DNA of 64,000 nucleotides, taken from contig VTFK01000093.1 of the NCBI GenBank assembly GCA_009617715.1, positions 1,282,873-1,346,872 of the forward strand, read 5' to 3'. Origin of the DNA: Plectrocnemia conspersa. Its lineage: Eukaryota > Arthropoda > Insecta > Trichoptera > Polycentropodidae. The number at the start of each line of letters is the position of its first letter. Within the stretch, counting starts at the first letter, position 1. Under the pieces are notes generated by a model. It made no database searches, was not told where the DNA came from, and saw nothing but the letters and a program-made list of their open reading frames with translations. This document shows, piece by piece, positions 12,801 through 25,679 of the stretch. A program made the position numbers and the translations under genes.

Positions 12801-14856
12801 GTACACCGATCCAATCGCCGTATCAAAATTGGGACAATTTTTCTCAGACGAGCGACAAAGAGAAATCTCCTAATAGCTACCTGCCTACATGGAGTCAAAC
12901 ATTGCGTCCAAAATCATGGAAAGATAGAAACTCGGATCGTCCCGAATTATCTGAATGGAAAAAACCTATTCCCGACACTTACATTAACAAATTTGCGAGA
13001 AATCAAACGGAAGTAAGGAAAACTCCCGAAATAACAGTTGAAGTGGTCAATCAACCTTACGGCACTACGACCAGGTCAACGAGCAACGGTTACGTATACC
13101 CGTGGGAATCGTCTCCAGAATCCAGTGTCGCTTTCTCCCCAGAACCGCGGACACCCACACCGCAATCTAGGAATAGTCCCTTCTCATTGAGCGTTAATAG
13201 CCCATCAGCGTATGGAAATGCGCACCCGGCAGTAATATCCAGGTCAGTACTTAAAGGTCGCGTTAAATATTTAATCGCCTCCCTAGATACCTTATAAAAA
13301 TATTTTATTATTCTAACTAATTAAAACATTTAACACATATATTGTATGAACATAAGCTTTGTATATTTTGATAGTAATTGGACATATACTAATATTTTTT
13401 GTTTGGATTTATTGTAATTGGCAAAATGTATACTATGTTATCTCCCGCCTCGCCTAGGGGGAAAACTTCGTAGATTTTACCTTGCCCTTGAATTTATTAC
13501 CTATGATTATCATCGTGTAAATACTGCTTAAACAATCTTGGCAACCGCCTGTGGGTAAGGAATAATAATTAAATAAAAAAATGTCCTGCTATATTTATTT
13601 TTAATATATTCAATTTATATTTTATCAAGTTATTCATTTTTTTAATAGATATAAGATATTCTCTAGGAGCTGTGTTAGCTCATTATTAGAGAAGTTTAAA
13701 TACCAGATATGTACGAACTAGCTCAATTTTAATTAATCACCATAACGTTTCATAGACATGTGTATTTTTAACGCTTCCTTAATACAATTCCGTAACGTTT
13801 TTGTAGAAACCTTGGTAGATAAATTTTCACTGATTTTTTTAGAAAAATGACAGATAATAAATGATATGCTCAATTTTGCAATAGTACTGTTAATGTGATT
13901 TTAAGCTTAAGATAAAAATATTTTTTTCAAATAGGAAACTATAAGCTATCTAATTATGTTTTATTTATAATTCAATTATTATTCAATTTAGATATATTAA
14001 TGTTTCTTTGCATCTGTGCTACAGTGGTTACTCCGCACTCAGCAAGAGAAAGGCTTGTAAAGGAAATGTCTTTGTTTAAAAAATTCTAAATGATTCACCA
14101 TCTGTTAAAATTTTTTTAAATAAACGGTAAAAAGTATTATAAAAAATCATGGAAAAGTTGCACTGACTGGTGTGCAATATTATCATATCGTTAAAATGAA
14201 TAAATATTTTTTTTATATTTTTTTAAAATATACTTTTTCATAATAGACTTATTTATAAATATTTTACAATTTATGTACAATACTTTTAATTTTAATTTAA
14301 ACTAATATGAATTTTTTTGGGGGAATTGTAAAAAAATTCGCTGCGTAATATATTTATAATGCTGTTTTTTACAGAAATACCAAAAAGTCTTGCTCAGGAG
14401 ATTATTACACCATTTTCTTGAAAGAAATAGACTAAAAATATATTGCATATATGTTTCCTAAACGTTGTTCCGTGATGGGCTCCGCGCAAAATATAAAATA
14501 AATGGAATATACATTATAATAAATGTTAATGCGCACGACAAGATATCTTTTGTATTATTTTTACTAAAAATTAATATGTTTATTGTTTTATCTAATAATT
14601 AAATAACTAATATTTTATTATTTTATAAATCTAACTTTCAATAAGAAAATATTTTTATTTTTTCAGAGAATATGGAACGCTGGGTTATCAACCGAGTAGA
14701 TCAAGATCCAACATTAACAGAAGCTGTCCAATACAATCTAGATCGTTCAAATACCTGCAACTTTTGACTGGAACCTATGAAAATTATGAAAATGACAATG
14801 AACCGTACATACCGCAACCAGCCCAACATGCTTACCCTAGACCCGGAAACTTTTGA
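9897..14856 (+). CDS. Large low-complexity scaffold protein, probably muscle/Z-disc type (three coding exons)
   Basis: The exons are 9,897-9,953 (starts MDSRTKF, donor CCT|GTAAGT), 10,662-13,242 (acceptor TTTTACAG, donor CAG|GTCAGT) and 14,667-14,856 (acceptor TTTTTTCAG, ends RPGNF then TGA). Joining them keeps one frame across both introns. The predicted protein is about 930-940 residues. The N-terminal part has a proline-rich conserved-looking block including KPFTYTPGGLDLSEIRS. The middle is acidic and Lys/Glu/Asn/Ser-rich with eight 22-residue repeats. The C-terminal part is rich in Ser, Pro and Trp. No transmembrane segment, signal peptide or enzyme domain is seen. From memory, the N-terminal motif resembles insect CG1674/synaptopodin-2-like muscle proteins, but that assignment is weak. 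Within exon 2 the frame changes: the first frame stops at 11,094-11,096 and the second is open from about 11,047. This needs a -1 shift, a sequence error, or a 47-nt intron at 11,009-11,055. The start ATG lies one base after a good splice acceptor, so an upstream untranslated exon is likely. Confidence 0.85.
11276..11800 (+). repeat. Eight tandem 66-bp coding repeats (22-residue units)
   Basis: Within the scaffold gene's second exon a 22-residue unit of the form NN-x-x-YEE-x-KSK-x-ISS-x-(D/E)-x-I-x-x-NK repeats eight times; the first unit is one residue short. Units differ from each other by many substitutions but spacing is kept, so the protein periodicity is old. The pattern has a regular Lys/Glu alternation that could form a helical or extended charged segment. 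Confidence 0.85.
13243..14666 (+). other. Intron 2 of the scaffold gene, with possible retained-intron C terminus
   Basis: The donor is GTCAGT and the acceptor TTTTTTCAG. If the intron is retained, the frame continues to 13,297, ending LIASLDTL and a stop, giving an alternative C terminus of about 18 residues. A modestly less AT-rich patch lies at 13,441-13,560. The last ~720 bases belong to the segment copied at 40.5 kb. Confidence 0.7.
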
Positions 14857-15358
14857 CATTTCAATTTTTCGCGTTTTACTTTTTAAAATTTCCTTTTCGT
14901 ATTTAAGTACTGCTGAAAAGCGAGTGCTGAAACAATATCTGCGTGAAGCGAGTTTCGGATGAAAGAGAATAAGAAAGAGAAGTTCCTAAATAATTGGATA
15001 AATTTTAACGAGCGCTAGTCGAGAACGATAAGTTCTAATGTAGTTACTTGCGTTTGTATGTGCTGTTATATAAATCAGTTTAGTTACAGTAATGTAACGG
15101 AGAACTAAACTTTTATTTAGTTTGAAAAATGTGGTGACCAATATATTTGGTTCGATTAACCTATTTGATTGATATTATTTTGTATATTTAAAAACAGCAT
15201 TGTACTTATTTTTATAAGTAAAAAAAAATAAACGCATTACAAAATATTCGTAGTATGATATCAACCTTGAATAAGCCCTAAAATATGTGGAGCTACATAA
15301 TCAGCGATAGAAAAGGAATTTACAAATATTGTATTTGTTTGGTAGATAAATTTAGTTG
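13945..15358. repeat. Segmental duplication, parental copy
   Basis: This 1.4-kb segment, covering the end of intron 2, the last exon and 3' flank of the scaffold gene, is repeated at 40,510-41,881 with high identity. Similarity starts near CTATCTAATTATG and stops abruptly after AAATTTAGTTG in both copies. Confidence 0.92.
15227..15232 (+). terminator. Candidate polyadenylation signal of the scaffold gene
   Basis: An AATAAA lies about 370 bases after the stop codon. Other AATAAA words occur nearby in this AT-rich sequence, so the choice is uncertain. Confidence 0.3.
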
Positions 15359-18300
15359 ATTCTGATTTTTTAATATAGTGTTTTATAAAATTAAAATAGT
15401 AACTTCATGTAATTAATTAATAATAAACTAATATTTAAAAAATTGTAATTTCAATTGATCTTTGTCACATTACAGACCAGTATTATTATTTATTAAATTT
15501 GTATATAATAATAAAACCGATTTTTCCATAAGCTATACAAATAGTCATGATGGCATTACAAAAATAACTTATTCAAGTTTGATATCTACAGAAACATGTG
15601 TATTGATTAATTATTCTCTGTATTGACCAAAACATAGTCATGTCGTAATGTATATTATTTTTCTTCTACATTTCTACTTTTATAATATATAGATAGATTG
15701 CTAATGTTATATCTGTATTGAGCAATAATATGTTATTTATTGTAACCAGAAAGCATGGAAATAAAAAATAACAAAGGTGTTTCTGACGATCCTATAATAT
15801 TGTTTTATGTTAAGTTTTGGTTTTCGTTTCATGAATTTTATCTCTAACTATTTTATGTAATAGATATATTTTGTAAATACGCCTTAATATGATTTTAATA
15901 TAACAATATAAAAATCTGTAGTGAGTTTTTATTTATTTTTAAATTATTTAATTGTGTAATTGCTTTGGTAGGCAATAAAATAAAAAATGATTTTATTTAT
16001 TTTTATAAAACATATTAATTATAAAATTTAGGGGTCATCAAAAAAGGTCTTACGTAAGACATCTTTAAATATAAAAGAAAATACAACTAAACACATGTAT
16101 GTATGTATGTACTGTAGATATATAAGAAACTTATATAATATATTATACTAATAATTTCGTTAGAATTACTACGAATTAGTATTAAATATTATAACTATTT
16201 AGTTTCTTGTGGAGATATACATATGCATCATATATTTTTTTAATCAAAAATGAGATCGTAAAGAGCTAAATAAAAATAAAAATTTGAGGGGATTGGTCAG
16301 ATTTCTAATCATGCAATTAAAATTAAGTTTTGTAAACAGTGAATTTAGGTGAGATTTGAATTCAGAAATTTAAGTTTATGAGTGATGGTTGGTATATAAA
16401 AATGATAAACACGCTTATACGTGTATAACACAGTTATTGAATAAAATCAAGAATTATATAAGTGGTTTTAAACTTGGATATATATATTTACTAATATAAG
16501 TTTTATATTATTTTTTGTTCATAGATGTCGTCATGCTATATAAGTCAAAAACAAATTAAATGAATTATTTATAGTAGATATATTACTAAATATGTGAGTT
16601 TATAATAAAAGCATAAAATTTAGTTCTATAAATATTCAAGATTAAGTAAATAAGATAAGATAAATTAGGAGACAATCGCGTTCGCGTTCGGCTACACCTC
16701 CAATAGCTTAACCTTTTGGAAAACTTTTAAAGTGACCGTACGATAATTACAAGGAATAGTTTAAATAATGCTTATACGATGCTAGGCCATTAGTGTTTTT
16801 CTAGATGTGTTATGAAGGAATTGGTTAAAAGAGTTTTTGTGGTTATTTACGGCTATTTATTTTAATTAAGACCATAAATTGAATGATAATTTATTGTTTT
16901 TTTTTGTTTCCATTATTTTTTTATTTTTTCCTTAAATTATAACCACTAACCTTTTGTTTTATATTTTTATTTTTTATCAAAATGAAAATGGTTATAAATC
17001 AGTAACATGTATATTATATAGTATATTTAGTATGTCTGTAAAATTATTTATATTATTGAAATAAACGTATTTAAAAAAAGCACCCTTAGCCCTCTGGACG
17101 CGTTAATCAAAAATAATTATTAAATGGTTTTTTTATTGAAAAATTAAAATTTTACCTTGATACTGTGTTTAAATGTTCTGATTTTTTAATTTTAATTTTT
17201 TTAAAATGATATTTTATGTTTATTCACAAAAAAAGATTTTTCTTAAAATTAATTTTTTTTTACTGATTTTTGCATAAAAACCCGATTGGGCGACTTTAGT
17301 CGATTTACGCGTTCAAAGTGCTAAGTAGTTTAAAGAAGTGCTTAGAAACATTTAACTTTCTGCAAGAAGTTAGCGATTCGTATCATAACGCTTCTATAAG
17401 TAAGATACAATACAAATAATAACCAAATATCTTCATATAAAGGTTTCACGTTAACTTTTTTTGACAAAGAGGGAGTGTTTAGTTATTCCAAATTATAAAT
17501 TTCGATTCAAGAATGATGCGAACTAAGGTGCCATAGAGCAGCGATTGCCAAACTTTCGGACCTCATGGACCACTCAACACAAAGCTTCGTATCCCGCGGA
17601 CCACTACTTCGATTTTTTTCTAAATAGGAAATAGTACTTGCTTTTGCACTTCAAGTTATTTGAGAAAATAATAATATATATATAAATAAGGATTTAATGA
17701 CACAAATAATAATAAATATATTCATAATAAAAAATGCAAAAAAACGATTTTTAATTCTTTGGTCTGCATTTTTTATAATGAATATTATAAAAAATGCTGT
17801 TTATAATTGATATTTGTGGATAAAATTTAGACACGTTCTCGTAATGGATCATCAAGTTGTGTTAACGTGTCTGTGTCCGAAAGATCCAGTCATCTGGAAA
17901 GCAGATTGAAATCTGGATTCTGGACGTTGGGCGGGACCAGGGTTGACGCGAAGAGGGAAGGGGCTGCTTTCTCGATATCGTCTGTTGATGATAGGTGGCT
18001 TCTCTTGGTTCGAGTTCGTACGAATCCTTTTATGTATAGCTTGATGAGCTCAAGTAAAATTAATTGATGTGTTGTCGGAAGTCTAAAAATATGGTTCTCA
18101 ATTTTTGCGCTGTGTATCCGATTTTATACACATGGCCAGACTGAGAGATGTAGTGTTCACCCAAAACGAGCAAGGAGTGTAATTAGATTAATGTTCGTGA
18201 CCGTTGCGTTTAAACAGGTTTAAACCTGTCATTGGAACAGGTATAAACGGTCGTTAAATATTTTTAACAAGTGCGAGATATGCCAACTATGCGATCCATT

Positions 18301-19079
18301 TTTTTATTTCAAAGTGCTGTCATTTGTAATATTATAATAACACTTTAAAAAAGTTTTGAACTAATAAGAGTAATGTATTAAGTTTATACCGTCTATTGTC
18401 ACGTACGGTCATAACATAAAAAATGACAAATTAATTTATGGCGCTCTTAACACGTGCGTCAATTTTAATAAAAAAGTAAAATGCTTTGCTTTGGATTTGC
18501 CGACGTACACTGATGGACCACACGATTTTATTAGCAAATGTTTATATGTAATCATCGTCGGATAAACTTGACTTAAAATTCGATCGCTAACACCGTATAT
18601 TGGCCTGGTCCTTCTATAAACATGCTATTTAATAAATAGTTACAATAAATTAAATAATACAACTAGAGCCTAATTAAAAATATTTAAAATACCTTGTTTT
18701 ATTCCAAAATGTTAAAAATTAGGATTAATATAGATTTGACATTATTTTTTAAAGTTTTATTTTAGATGCTGGACCCTGTGTTTGTGCACCTGTTGCACCT
18801 GCCTAGTCACGGCATTGTATGGTAATATGTCCTATGTATCGTTACAAACCCAGTGAATATCCTGAGGGCTTAGTTTATATACCTAGTTTACATAGCTGAC
18901 TCAAAAACGGAGTTTATATTATTCGCAACTCCATTGAATACACACGAACCGTACTTTTCACGATTGGTACGCTGGAGATTATTCATTAATCACAATAACC
19001 TTCTATTCAGATTGAAAAATCCCTATTGCTACTTTGAACTTGCAAACTCTATTAGTTATCAAGCAATTTATTGGGTAAG
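15359..19079. other. Intergenic DNA with scattered short palindromes
   Basis: No gene is seen. It includes a perfect 14-bp palindrome GTCTTACGTAAGAC (16,047-16,060) around a bZIP-type TTACGTAA core, and a less AT-rich stretch at 17,820-18,130 without coding features. The words near 17,539 resemble a hAT terminus but no partner end was found. Confidence 0.5.
18207..18254. promoter_or_regulatory. Cluster of Grainyhead-like sites around a 16-bp palindrome
   Basis: A perfect palindrome ACAGGTTTAAACCTGT (18,214-18,229) is followed 6 bases on by AACAGGTATAAACGGTC. AACAGGTT, AACCTGT and AACAGGTA all resemble Grainyhead-family sites (AACCGGTT or AACAGGTT types). Four such half-matches in under 50 bases is denser than the surroundings. 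Regulatory function is inferred only. Confidence 0.35.
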
Positions 19080-19560
19080 CTCGTACACTCGTGCGCCATA
19101 ATCGCACTAATAATCGAATTAATTCGCTTGTTTTGGCGGCCATGTTTATAATAGCATCCGCACATGAACGGATCGAATCAATTTGGCACACTTCTACACA
19201 ATAATTGTATCAATTTGCGTGGTACGCCCGTCGCCGGTTGTTTACCGCTGATTATGCAAATTGTTCGCATCAATCGAACCCGATATTTCACGTTTCGGCA
19301 ACGACGCGTATTATTCTGCTCGATCGGAAGCTGTGTATTGCCACAAGCGAAAAATAATAAAAGACAATCCGCGGGGAATTACGAACGCGCGCGTAATCCT
19401 CTCCCCCGTTCGCCATTTTGACTCGTGCGATTTTTTCGGATATCTATGCGAAAATATGATGATGAAAAACACGGAAACGCTCTTCGGATTTCCGCGATTA
19501 CGCGGTCCCCGGACACGGAACACTTTGTAAACGCTGAGCGGGGTATGCATCAATATTGGT
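19080..19560. other. Balanced-composition non-coding island
   Basis: About 480 bases of near-balanced composition with many CG dinucleotides. Overlapping small frames occur on both strands, but none has splice context or a recognisable domain. It is the most striking of the gene-desert islands and is a candidate conserved regulatory element. Confidence 0.35.
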
Positions 19561-20356
19561 GGCGTGCATGAGACATTTTTTAGCTTAGTAGCTTTTTGGA
19601 CTCTGGAGAATTTTATCTGGAGGCCGAAATATGGAGTGGTTGTTAAGTTAAAAGAGCTGTCACTGAAAAGGTGCTTGTTTGTTATAAAATGATAGTGCAA
19701 ATCCGAAAACTAGAATCCTCCTGAGATTTTAATATTGAATAAAGTTTACGATGCATTAAGTTATGGATCAATACTAGTAATATTTATAAAAAACCTAAGT
19801 CTATCGATGCGGCAACATAATGATAAATAATTTATTAAATCTAGAAGTTCAAAACATATTTAAATTTTGCTATAATAATTCGGACTATTTTCTTTGGTAC
19901 TGTGTAGAAATGATTTAATTGCTTTCTGTTCCATTTATAAGTCGGCAGGATTTTTTTCTAATTCATGGCAGTTGTAGGGACCAATGCAATAAATTGGTCA
20001 CTATGTAATGATAATTCATCTACAGTTTAAAATAATTACAAACCGGCATATCTCAAAGCATTAATAGATGTAAAATTATTCCCATTACAAAAAACTTTGT
20101 ATGTTTTATTTATATAGAACATGTCAATATATACAAATAATATAATATAAAAACCACAAAAAACAAGGTTTATCGTAAAAAAAAATTATAAAGATTTTGC
20201 CTTCTCTGTGAGCACCCAACATTGCACAATAGCCACGCAAACTTTCGAAAGGCATCAATTACCATCATTAGCCTTCAATCGCCTTCCTCCCAGTCGCTTT
20301 CTTCTTTTTGTATTGATCATTAAGAAAATTTAGCGCTCAGGTCTTGGGTTTTAGAT
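19561..20356. other. AT-rich intergenic DNA
   Basis: Nothing recognisable on either strand. Confidence 0.5.
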
Positions 20357-20620
20357 TACTTTCGCGTGAGAGTCAATGCGGAATGCACGGAGCTGAAAGA
20401 GTACAACTTCGGAGTTCCACAGGGAAGTGTATTAAGACCGATATTCTACCTAATACATATGAATATATTGCGACATTATCGGATTAAACAGCTGTGATGA
20501 GTTATTATCAAGACCTATTGAAAGCGTCAGAAAATCTCTGGAAAAACCTTTACGGAACAGATGAAAAAAACGGAAAATGGAGGCAAATACTACGAAATCA
20601 ACATACGTATGGACATACGA
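20357..20620 (+). mobile_element. Non-LTR retrotransposon (Jockey-like) reverse transcriptase relic
   Basis: Forward translation gives NFGVPQGSVLRPIFYLI, the GVPQGSVLGP block of non-LTR reverse transcriptases, preceded by a plausible FRVRVN strand. After a frame change comes TLSD*TAVMS, a decayed version of the catalytic (F/Y)ADDTAVMS motif. The catalytic aspartate pair is destroyed and no intact element surrounds it, so this is a dead 5'-truncated fragment. Confidence 0.85.
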
Positions 20621-21429
20621 GATTCAACTCTGCGCTTCCTCCACAGGGTTGCCAGATTTCAAATTAGGTCTCGCGGGACAAAAGTTAAAAAATATTAGGG
20701 CAATTTTTCTTCATAATTAATGTATCATTTTTAATTTCTAAACTTCATATTCTCTCATTAATCTTAATATGTATCTCATTTATAATTTTAAAAATTGCCC
20801 ATTAAAAATGTATCTAATAAAGAAAACAACAAGAACAAGTAATTTTAGAATAGAAAGCTTTTTAAATATTGGATATATTTGGTTCAATTAGAATAAACCA
20901 TACTGTATATAACCCAAAGGCAAAATAAAAATAAATTTAATTTATTCAATAAAAAGCTACAAATAAAGCAATGCCATTAAACGAGACACGAAAACTTTTT
21001 TGTTTCTATTAAATGACGTGCATGCTTCAATTCATAAAAAAATATTTTATGCGATGGATGCACTATATTGTATAAACAGCATTGTATATATTCATAAACA
21101 CGCATTTACATATTTTAATAAAAATAAATTATTTAAATGCCATAAAAATAAACATATACGCATATAAAAAAATTAAATCAACTATGATACTAACAGATCC
21201 ATTTAGGTGTCTAGCTTTTTTTTGCGTGTGTCAAATTGACAAACAGATTGACGTTACGTAGAAAACCCATTTCCGTTAGTGTTTTGCAAGTGACACAATC
21301 TCCGATGTATCTGTGTGAAATATATATACAGGGGAGTGATATACATATATATGTTTCTATTATGTCACATACAGATTATGCCAAGATGTTTAACCAAAAA
21401 TTCCACGATAGAGGAAATTCCTGAAATTT

Positions 21430-21830
21430 GTAACCTTACAAATCGGGCTTTAATGTTAATCTTGATACCCGACTTAAAATAAACGGCTACATAACTGGCA
21501 CACTCATTTTTTCAACACTCGACAAATAGGCACGCCAACATAGAATTAATTCATAAGTTTCCTACCCCAATAGTTTCCGAGGGGGTAACATAATTATCCC
21601 TTAAATACCGCCAGGGAGGAGATACATTGTCCCTAGTTGCTCCCGGCGCGTGTCCCCTACTAAGGCCTATTGTTCGAACTCTTTTTCTTTTCCTTTCACA
21701 ACAGGGATTAATGAAATCCCTACATGTATACAATACGGTGGGGCAAGAGCGAAAGTGCCCAAGGCTGTCAAATAATGCCCTGAGTGCTTTAAATGGTCCG
21801 GAAATTAATCAAATTAAACGACATATGCTC
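21430..21830. other. Balanced-composition non-coding island
   Basis: About 400 bases with balanced composition and no coding pattern, although short frames are open on both strands. It includes words such as TACCGCCAGGGAGGAG and GCTCCCGGCGCG. Candidate conserved non-coding element. Confidence 0.3.
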
Positions 21831-23949
21831 ATAAATGTATTTGGGGTAATCCTGACCTATGCAATAAATAATTTATTTGAGCAATAAAATAAAGTGTTAT
21901 TTAAATTATGTTTTTTAGCAAAGTATTTTTAAATCAATTAACACGTTTTTCCACAACTATATGATCTTATAAAATTGGTATTTTTATCGTATTGCTGCAC
22001 TTATAAGTTAACAATTTCGCAAAAATATTTTATTTGTAAAGATTTATATATTTGTATTGTGAGCGTTGATGAACTTTTGTTAAAATTACTAACACGTGAT
22101 GAATTTAGAAACTCATCGCTGAAGTTTCCTAATTGCTTTTATGATATTATAATATTATAATTTAATGAGATCGCGTTCATTAAATATTAAAGCTTATAAC
22201 TCAGTTAGGTATTTAGAATTTTCAATTTGTCACAGTTAAGTATAAAGCACTTGTTCTAAAAATCGAGAGATTCAAAATTTACACATTGTTTAATAAAAAT
22301 TTGTTTGTGTAGAAGCCTTAAGAAAAAAAAAAGGTTTAGAATAAATATGCATCTAAAAATAATGAAAAAGTTTCTGTCAATATATGGAATGAAATATGCA
22401 AAAAATATGTAAGAACCTTGAAATAAAACTATAAAGATGATATATTCGATTTTTAAGAGCTTAAAAAATATTAATAACAATTCCTACATTTTATTCAAAA
22501 GACATATTATAATAATAAAATGTTGAATGTAATGAGATAGTCAATGAAGAAAATTATTATTATTAAAGAAAAAAAAACTGTGAATATATAAAATAACTAA
22601 AATATTAATTAAAAATTCAATAAAAATCCTAAAAATAAATAAGGAAAATAAAAACACAAAAAACTAATAATAATATACAAACATAATACAGAATATTCAA
22701 TTTATCACAGTTAAGTATAAAGCACTAGTTCTAGATTCGAAATAGTAAAAATTTAAACATTGCTTATTAAACTATATTATTTAAGAAAAAAGTATTCAGA
22801 TTTTAATATTTATTATTTATAGAAATTATTAAAAACAAAAAATTGGGATATTGTTATTTGCATATATAAAAATATGTTTATGTTTAAATTTTCATATAAC
22901 TACCTTTTTGCTATTTTTATTTATATAATCAGTACTACAAAAATTGTGCCTTTTAAAAATCAATACGTTTTTTTTATTAATAAATTACTAGTTATTTATG
23001 AGTAGACAAAGAACAGATGATAAAATTAGCAATAAAACATTTTTATAATTTTTCCAATTGTACATTTTTTACAAAGATAAAATCTGTTAAACGAGAAAGT
23101 GCATAAAATATTTTTGATATACCTTTTTAAGAGTAAGTTTATTTGGTTATTATTCGTTGGGATAACCTATTATGTCACAATGGTTCTAATTTAATTTAAT
23201 TTAAAATAAATAAATAAATAAATACATTTTATACTGATTTAATTTACAACAAGGTATTTAGGTATTTAGGCATGTAAATGATTTTATCATTAACAAATAA
23301 AATATTAACAAATTCTCAGAAGAGTGAAACATTTCATAGTAAAACAGGAACATATATTTATTACATTATTAATTTATTTTAAAAGAATTTATGAGAAATT
23401 GTTATGATTCTGACTATAATATTCAATGCATGTTTAAATAACGATCTCTTTACATCACATTATATTTTCTATCATAAATGAATTGTTATTCCTAGAATAG
23501 GTTGCAAAACCTATATTGTTAAATTATATTTTTAGAGCGTTTGTCATAAATATATGTCTTAAATTAAAAACAAATAATATATGAATAATGAGAAGTCATC
23601 ATTGCGCATTTTTTTGAGAAATTCTCAAAATATACTTCTAGAGAAATATCACTACTAAATCGATCAAATGAGAAAACTTGGTAGAGGTAGTAAGTACCTA
23701 TTGAATATATCATGTGCCTATATATTAGTTGTATAACCGCACCTTATTTCTAATATGATAACTGTATTTATTTAATAATTATTATGTACACGTTTGCTTC
23801 GAAACGTAGTCATGAAAAAGTTAAATAAGTTTAATGCCTTAATATTTGTTATTAAATAAATAAATAATTGTTGCTTGTACACAACAATAATTTATTAAAG
23901 TTATATACATACATTTAAAACAATAATATTTACAGCAATTATTTTCTCG
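21831..23949. other. AT-rich intergenic DNA
   Basis: No gene is seen. It contains a short direct repeat (annotated separately) and an AAAT microsatellite near 23,206-23,226. Confidence 0.5.
22219..22735. repeat. Direct repeat, ~42 bp at 474-bp spacing
   Basis: The word TCACAGTTAAGTATAAAGCA and its flanks occur at 22,219-22,260 and again at 22,693-22,735 with few differences. Weaker similarity continues for another 40 bases. It may be an old local duplication or two copies of a small element. Confidence 0.75.
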
Positions 23950-24480
23950 ATAAAACATTATTAAGAATCCCTGGCGACATCGATGATAATAATATCGTTA
24001 CGTACAATACATAATATTGTTCTCGAACAATTCACCCCGGGGATTTCGAAAATGACACATCTAAGCAGGCAAATTCACTTAAAAGGCAACACGCCACCTG
24101 AACACCTCGGCTCCCGAAGTATTCAGTCACGAATACCCTCGGAATAATAGCAAATCCTTCTTACTTATAGCATTTTTTCGGGCATTGTTTGGGTACTGGC
24201 GCCCACCCCTTATTCGAAGCCACCCCGATAATTTATTTCGCCCCGGGCAATATGTCGCGGCGAGCTAGATTGGGGTGAGAATGACTGTCGGGGAGGCAAG
24301 AATAAATCTCCGATACCTGTATTTGAAATTTTTCGAAACGCTATAGTGCAATCACGAGTTATAACTTGTATGCGAGGGGTGCAAAAGTGTGCTCGAAATT
24401 GAAATATTTGTAATGCGTTACACAATTTTGCTGCACAACGGGTGCGATATTAAATTACCACTTCTTTTCAGAGAACGTTT
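23950..24480. other. Balanced-composition non-coding island
   Basis: About 530 bases with more G and C than the flanks, including CCCCGGGGATT and GCCCCGGGCAATATG. The minus-strand frame at 24,210-24,425 lacks any domain or splice context, so I do not call it a gene. Candidate regulatory element. Confidence 0.3.
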
Positions 24481-25679
24481 ATGGATATAATATATGCGAC
24501 TTTCATATACACCCACGTAGTGCTTGTACGTCGTGTAATGCATTCGTATGAATAATTCGTCATACTGTGAATATCTTTTTGTTTTGTGTTCAGTGTACGA
24601 CAGCTTAAATTTTTGAGTAAAAATGACTAAATGTTACTTTGTAACATTTAACAATATATTACAGTGAAATATATTCATATATTACTCATCATATTTTGTC
24701 AATTACGATTATCCGAATAAAGGGAGTGCGTACAAAATTGTAAATCTGTTTGTGCAAAATGCGACATATTTTTTCCTTCCAAAAACAGATTTATATGATT
24801 CATGATTATGATATTTGTGCGATTAAGATGCGAATTATTTATATATTTTGATTTTAATTATTGCAGATAAAAAAATATACTTTTTTCTGATACTTACCGG
24901 TAGTATCAAAGTATCAAAGGTCGATTTTTTGCAACGGCCAATAATGGCCAAACTGACGAGTCAAGTCTAGTTAATAAAGTGATTTTAAACACAATAAGCA
25001 AAGGTCTGCAAATAGGCGATGAAATTAAATAATTTTCATAAAAATAGCATAATCCATGTGGTACATTATTATTTTATAAAAATATATTCTGAGAAATTTT
25101 AGCTCTGAAAAGGTTTCTTGTTTATTTCAGGTGCTATTTTTGTATTATATATAGTTAAGCTTTATGAGTAAATGATAAGAATATAACTGAACTCTGGTTT
25201 ATATTAATATATAATATATATAGTGACAATGTTTAAACTGTATCTTTACAACAGTTACGTTGGTTGTAATATTTGCTAGTATCTATTTTTAGAAGTGTAT
25301 TTTTGTGTGCTAATTTATGATTGAGTTACTTTAACAGCTTGTTAACTCGCTAGCTTTATTAACAGCAGTTACACCATGTTAGTTTGTTAAACATTTGTCA
25401 TTGCCGATTTTAATTGTGAATTTTAAAATGCCAATTTATGTTTGCAATAGGAACAATATCTAATATATTTTGTTGTTTTTAAACCAGTGATGCTGTACAT
25501 TTTCAGCTCGATGTATTAAAATTCTAAAAAAAACTTGACACATCTAGAAAAAATTATAATTTTGTGATATTTCTTGAATTTTAAATATATATAGCACTAA
25601 ATAAATACTAAGAAAATATTACGAGGGTATATTTTGTTAATATTTTCAATTCAAAAGAAACATATTTTTTTAAATGCAT
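24481..25679. other. AT-rich intergenic DNA
   Basis: Nothing recognisable on either strand. Confidence 0.5.

Noticed and set aside
17531..17650. hAT-like terminus CAGCGATTGCCAAACTTT preceded by CCATAGAG
   Set aside because: The words fit a hAT end and an 8-bp target site, but I found no matching opposite end or second CCATAGAG.
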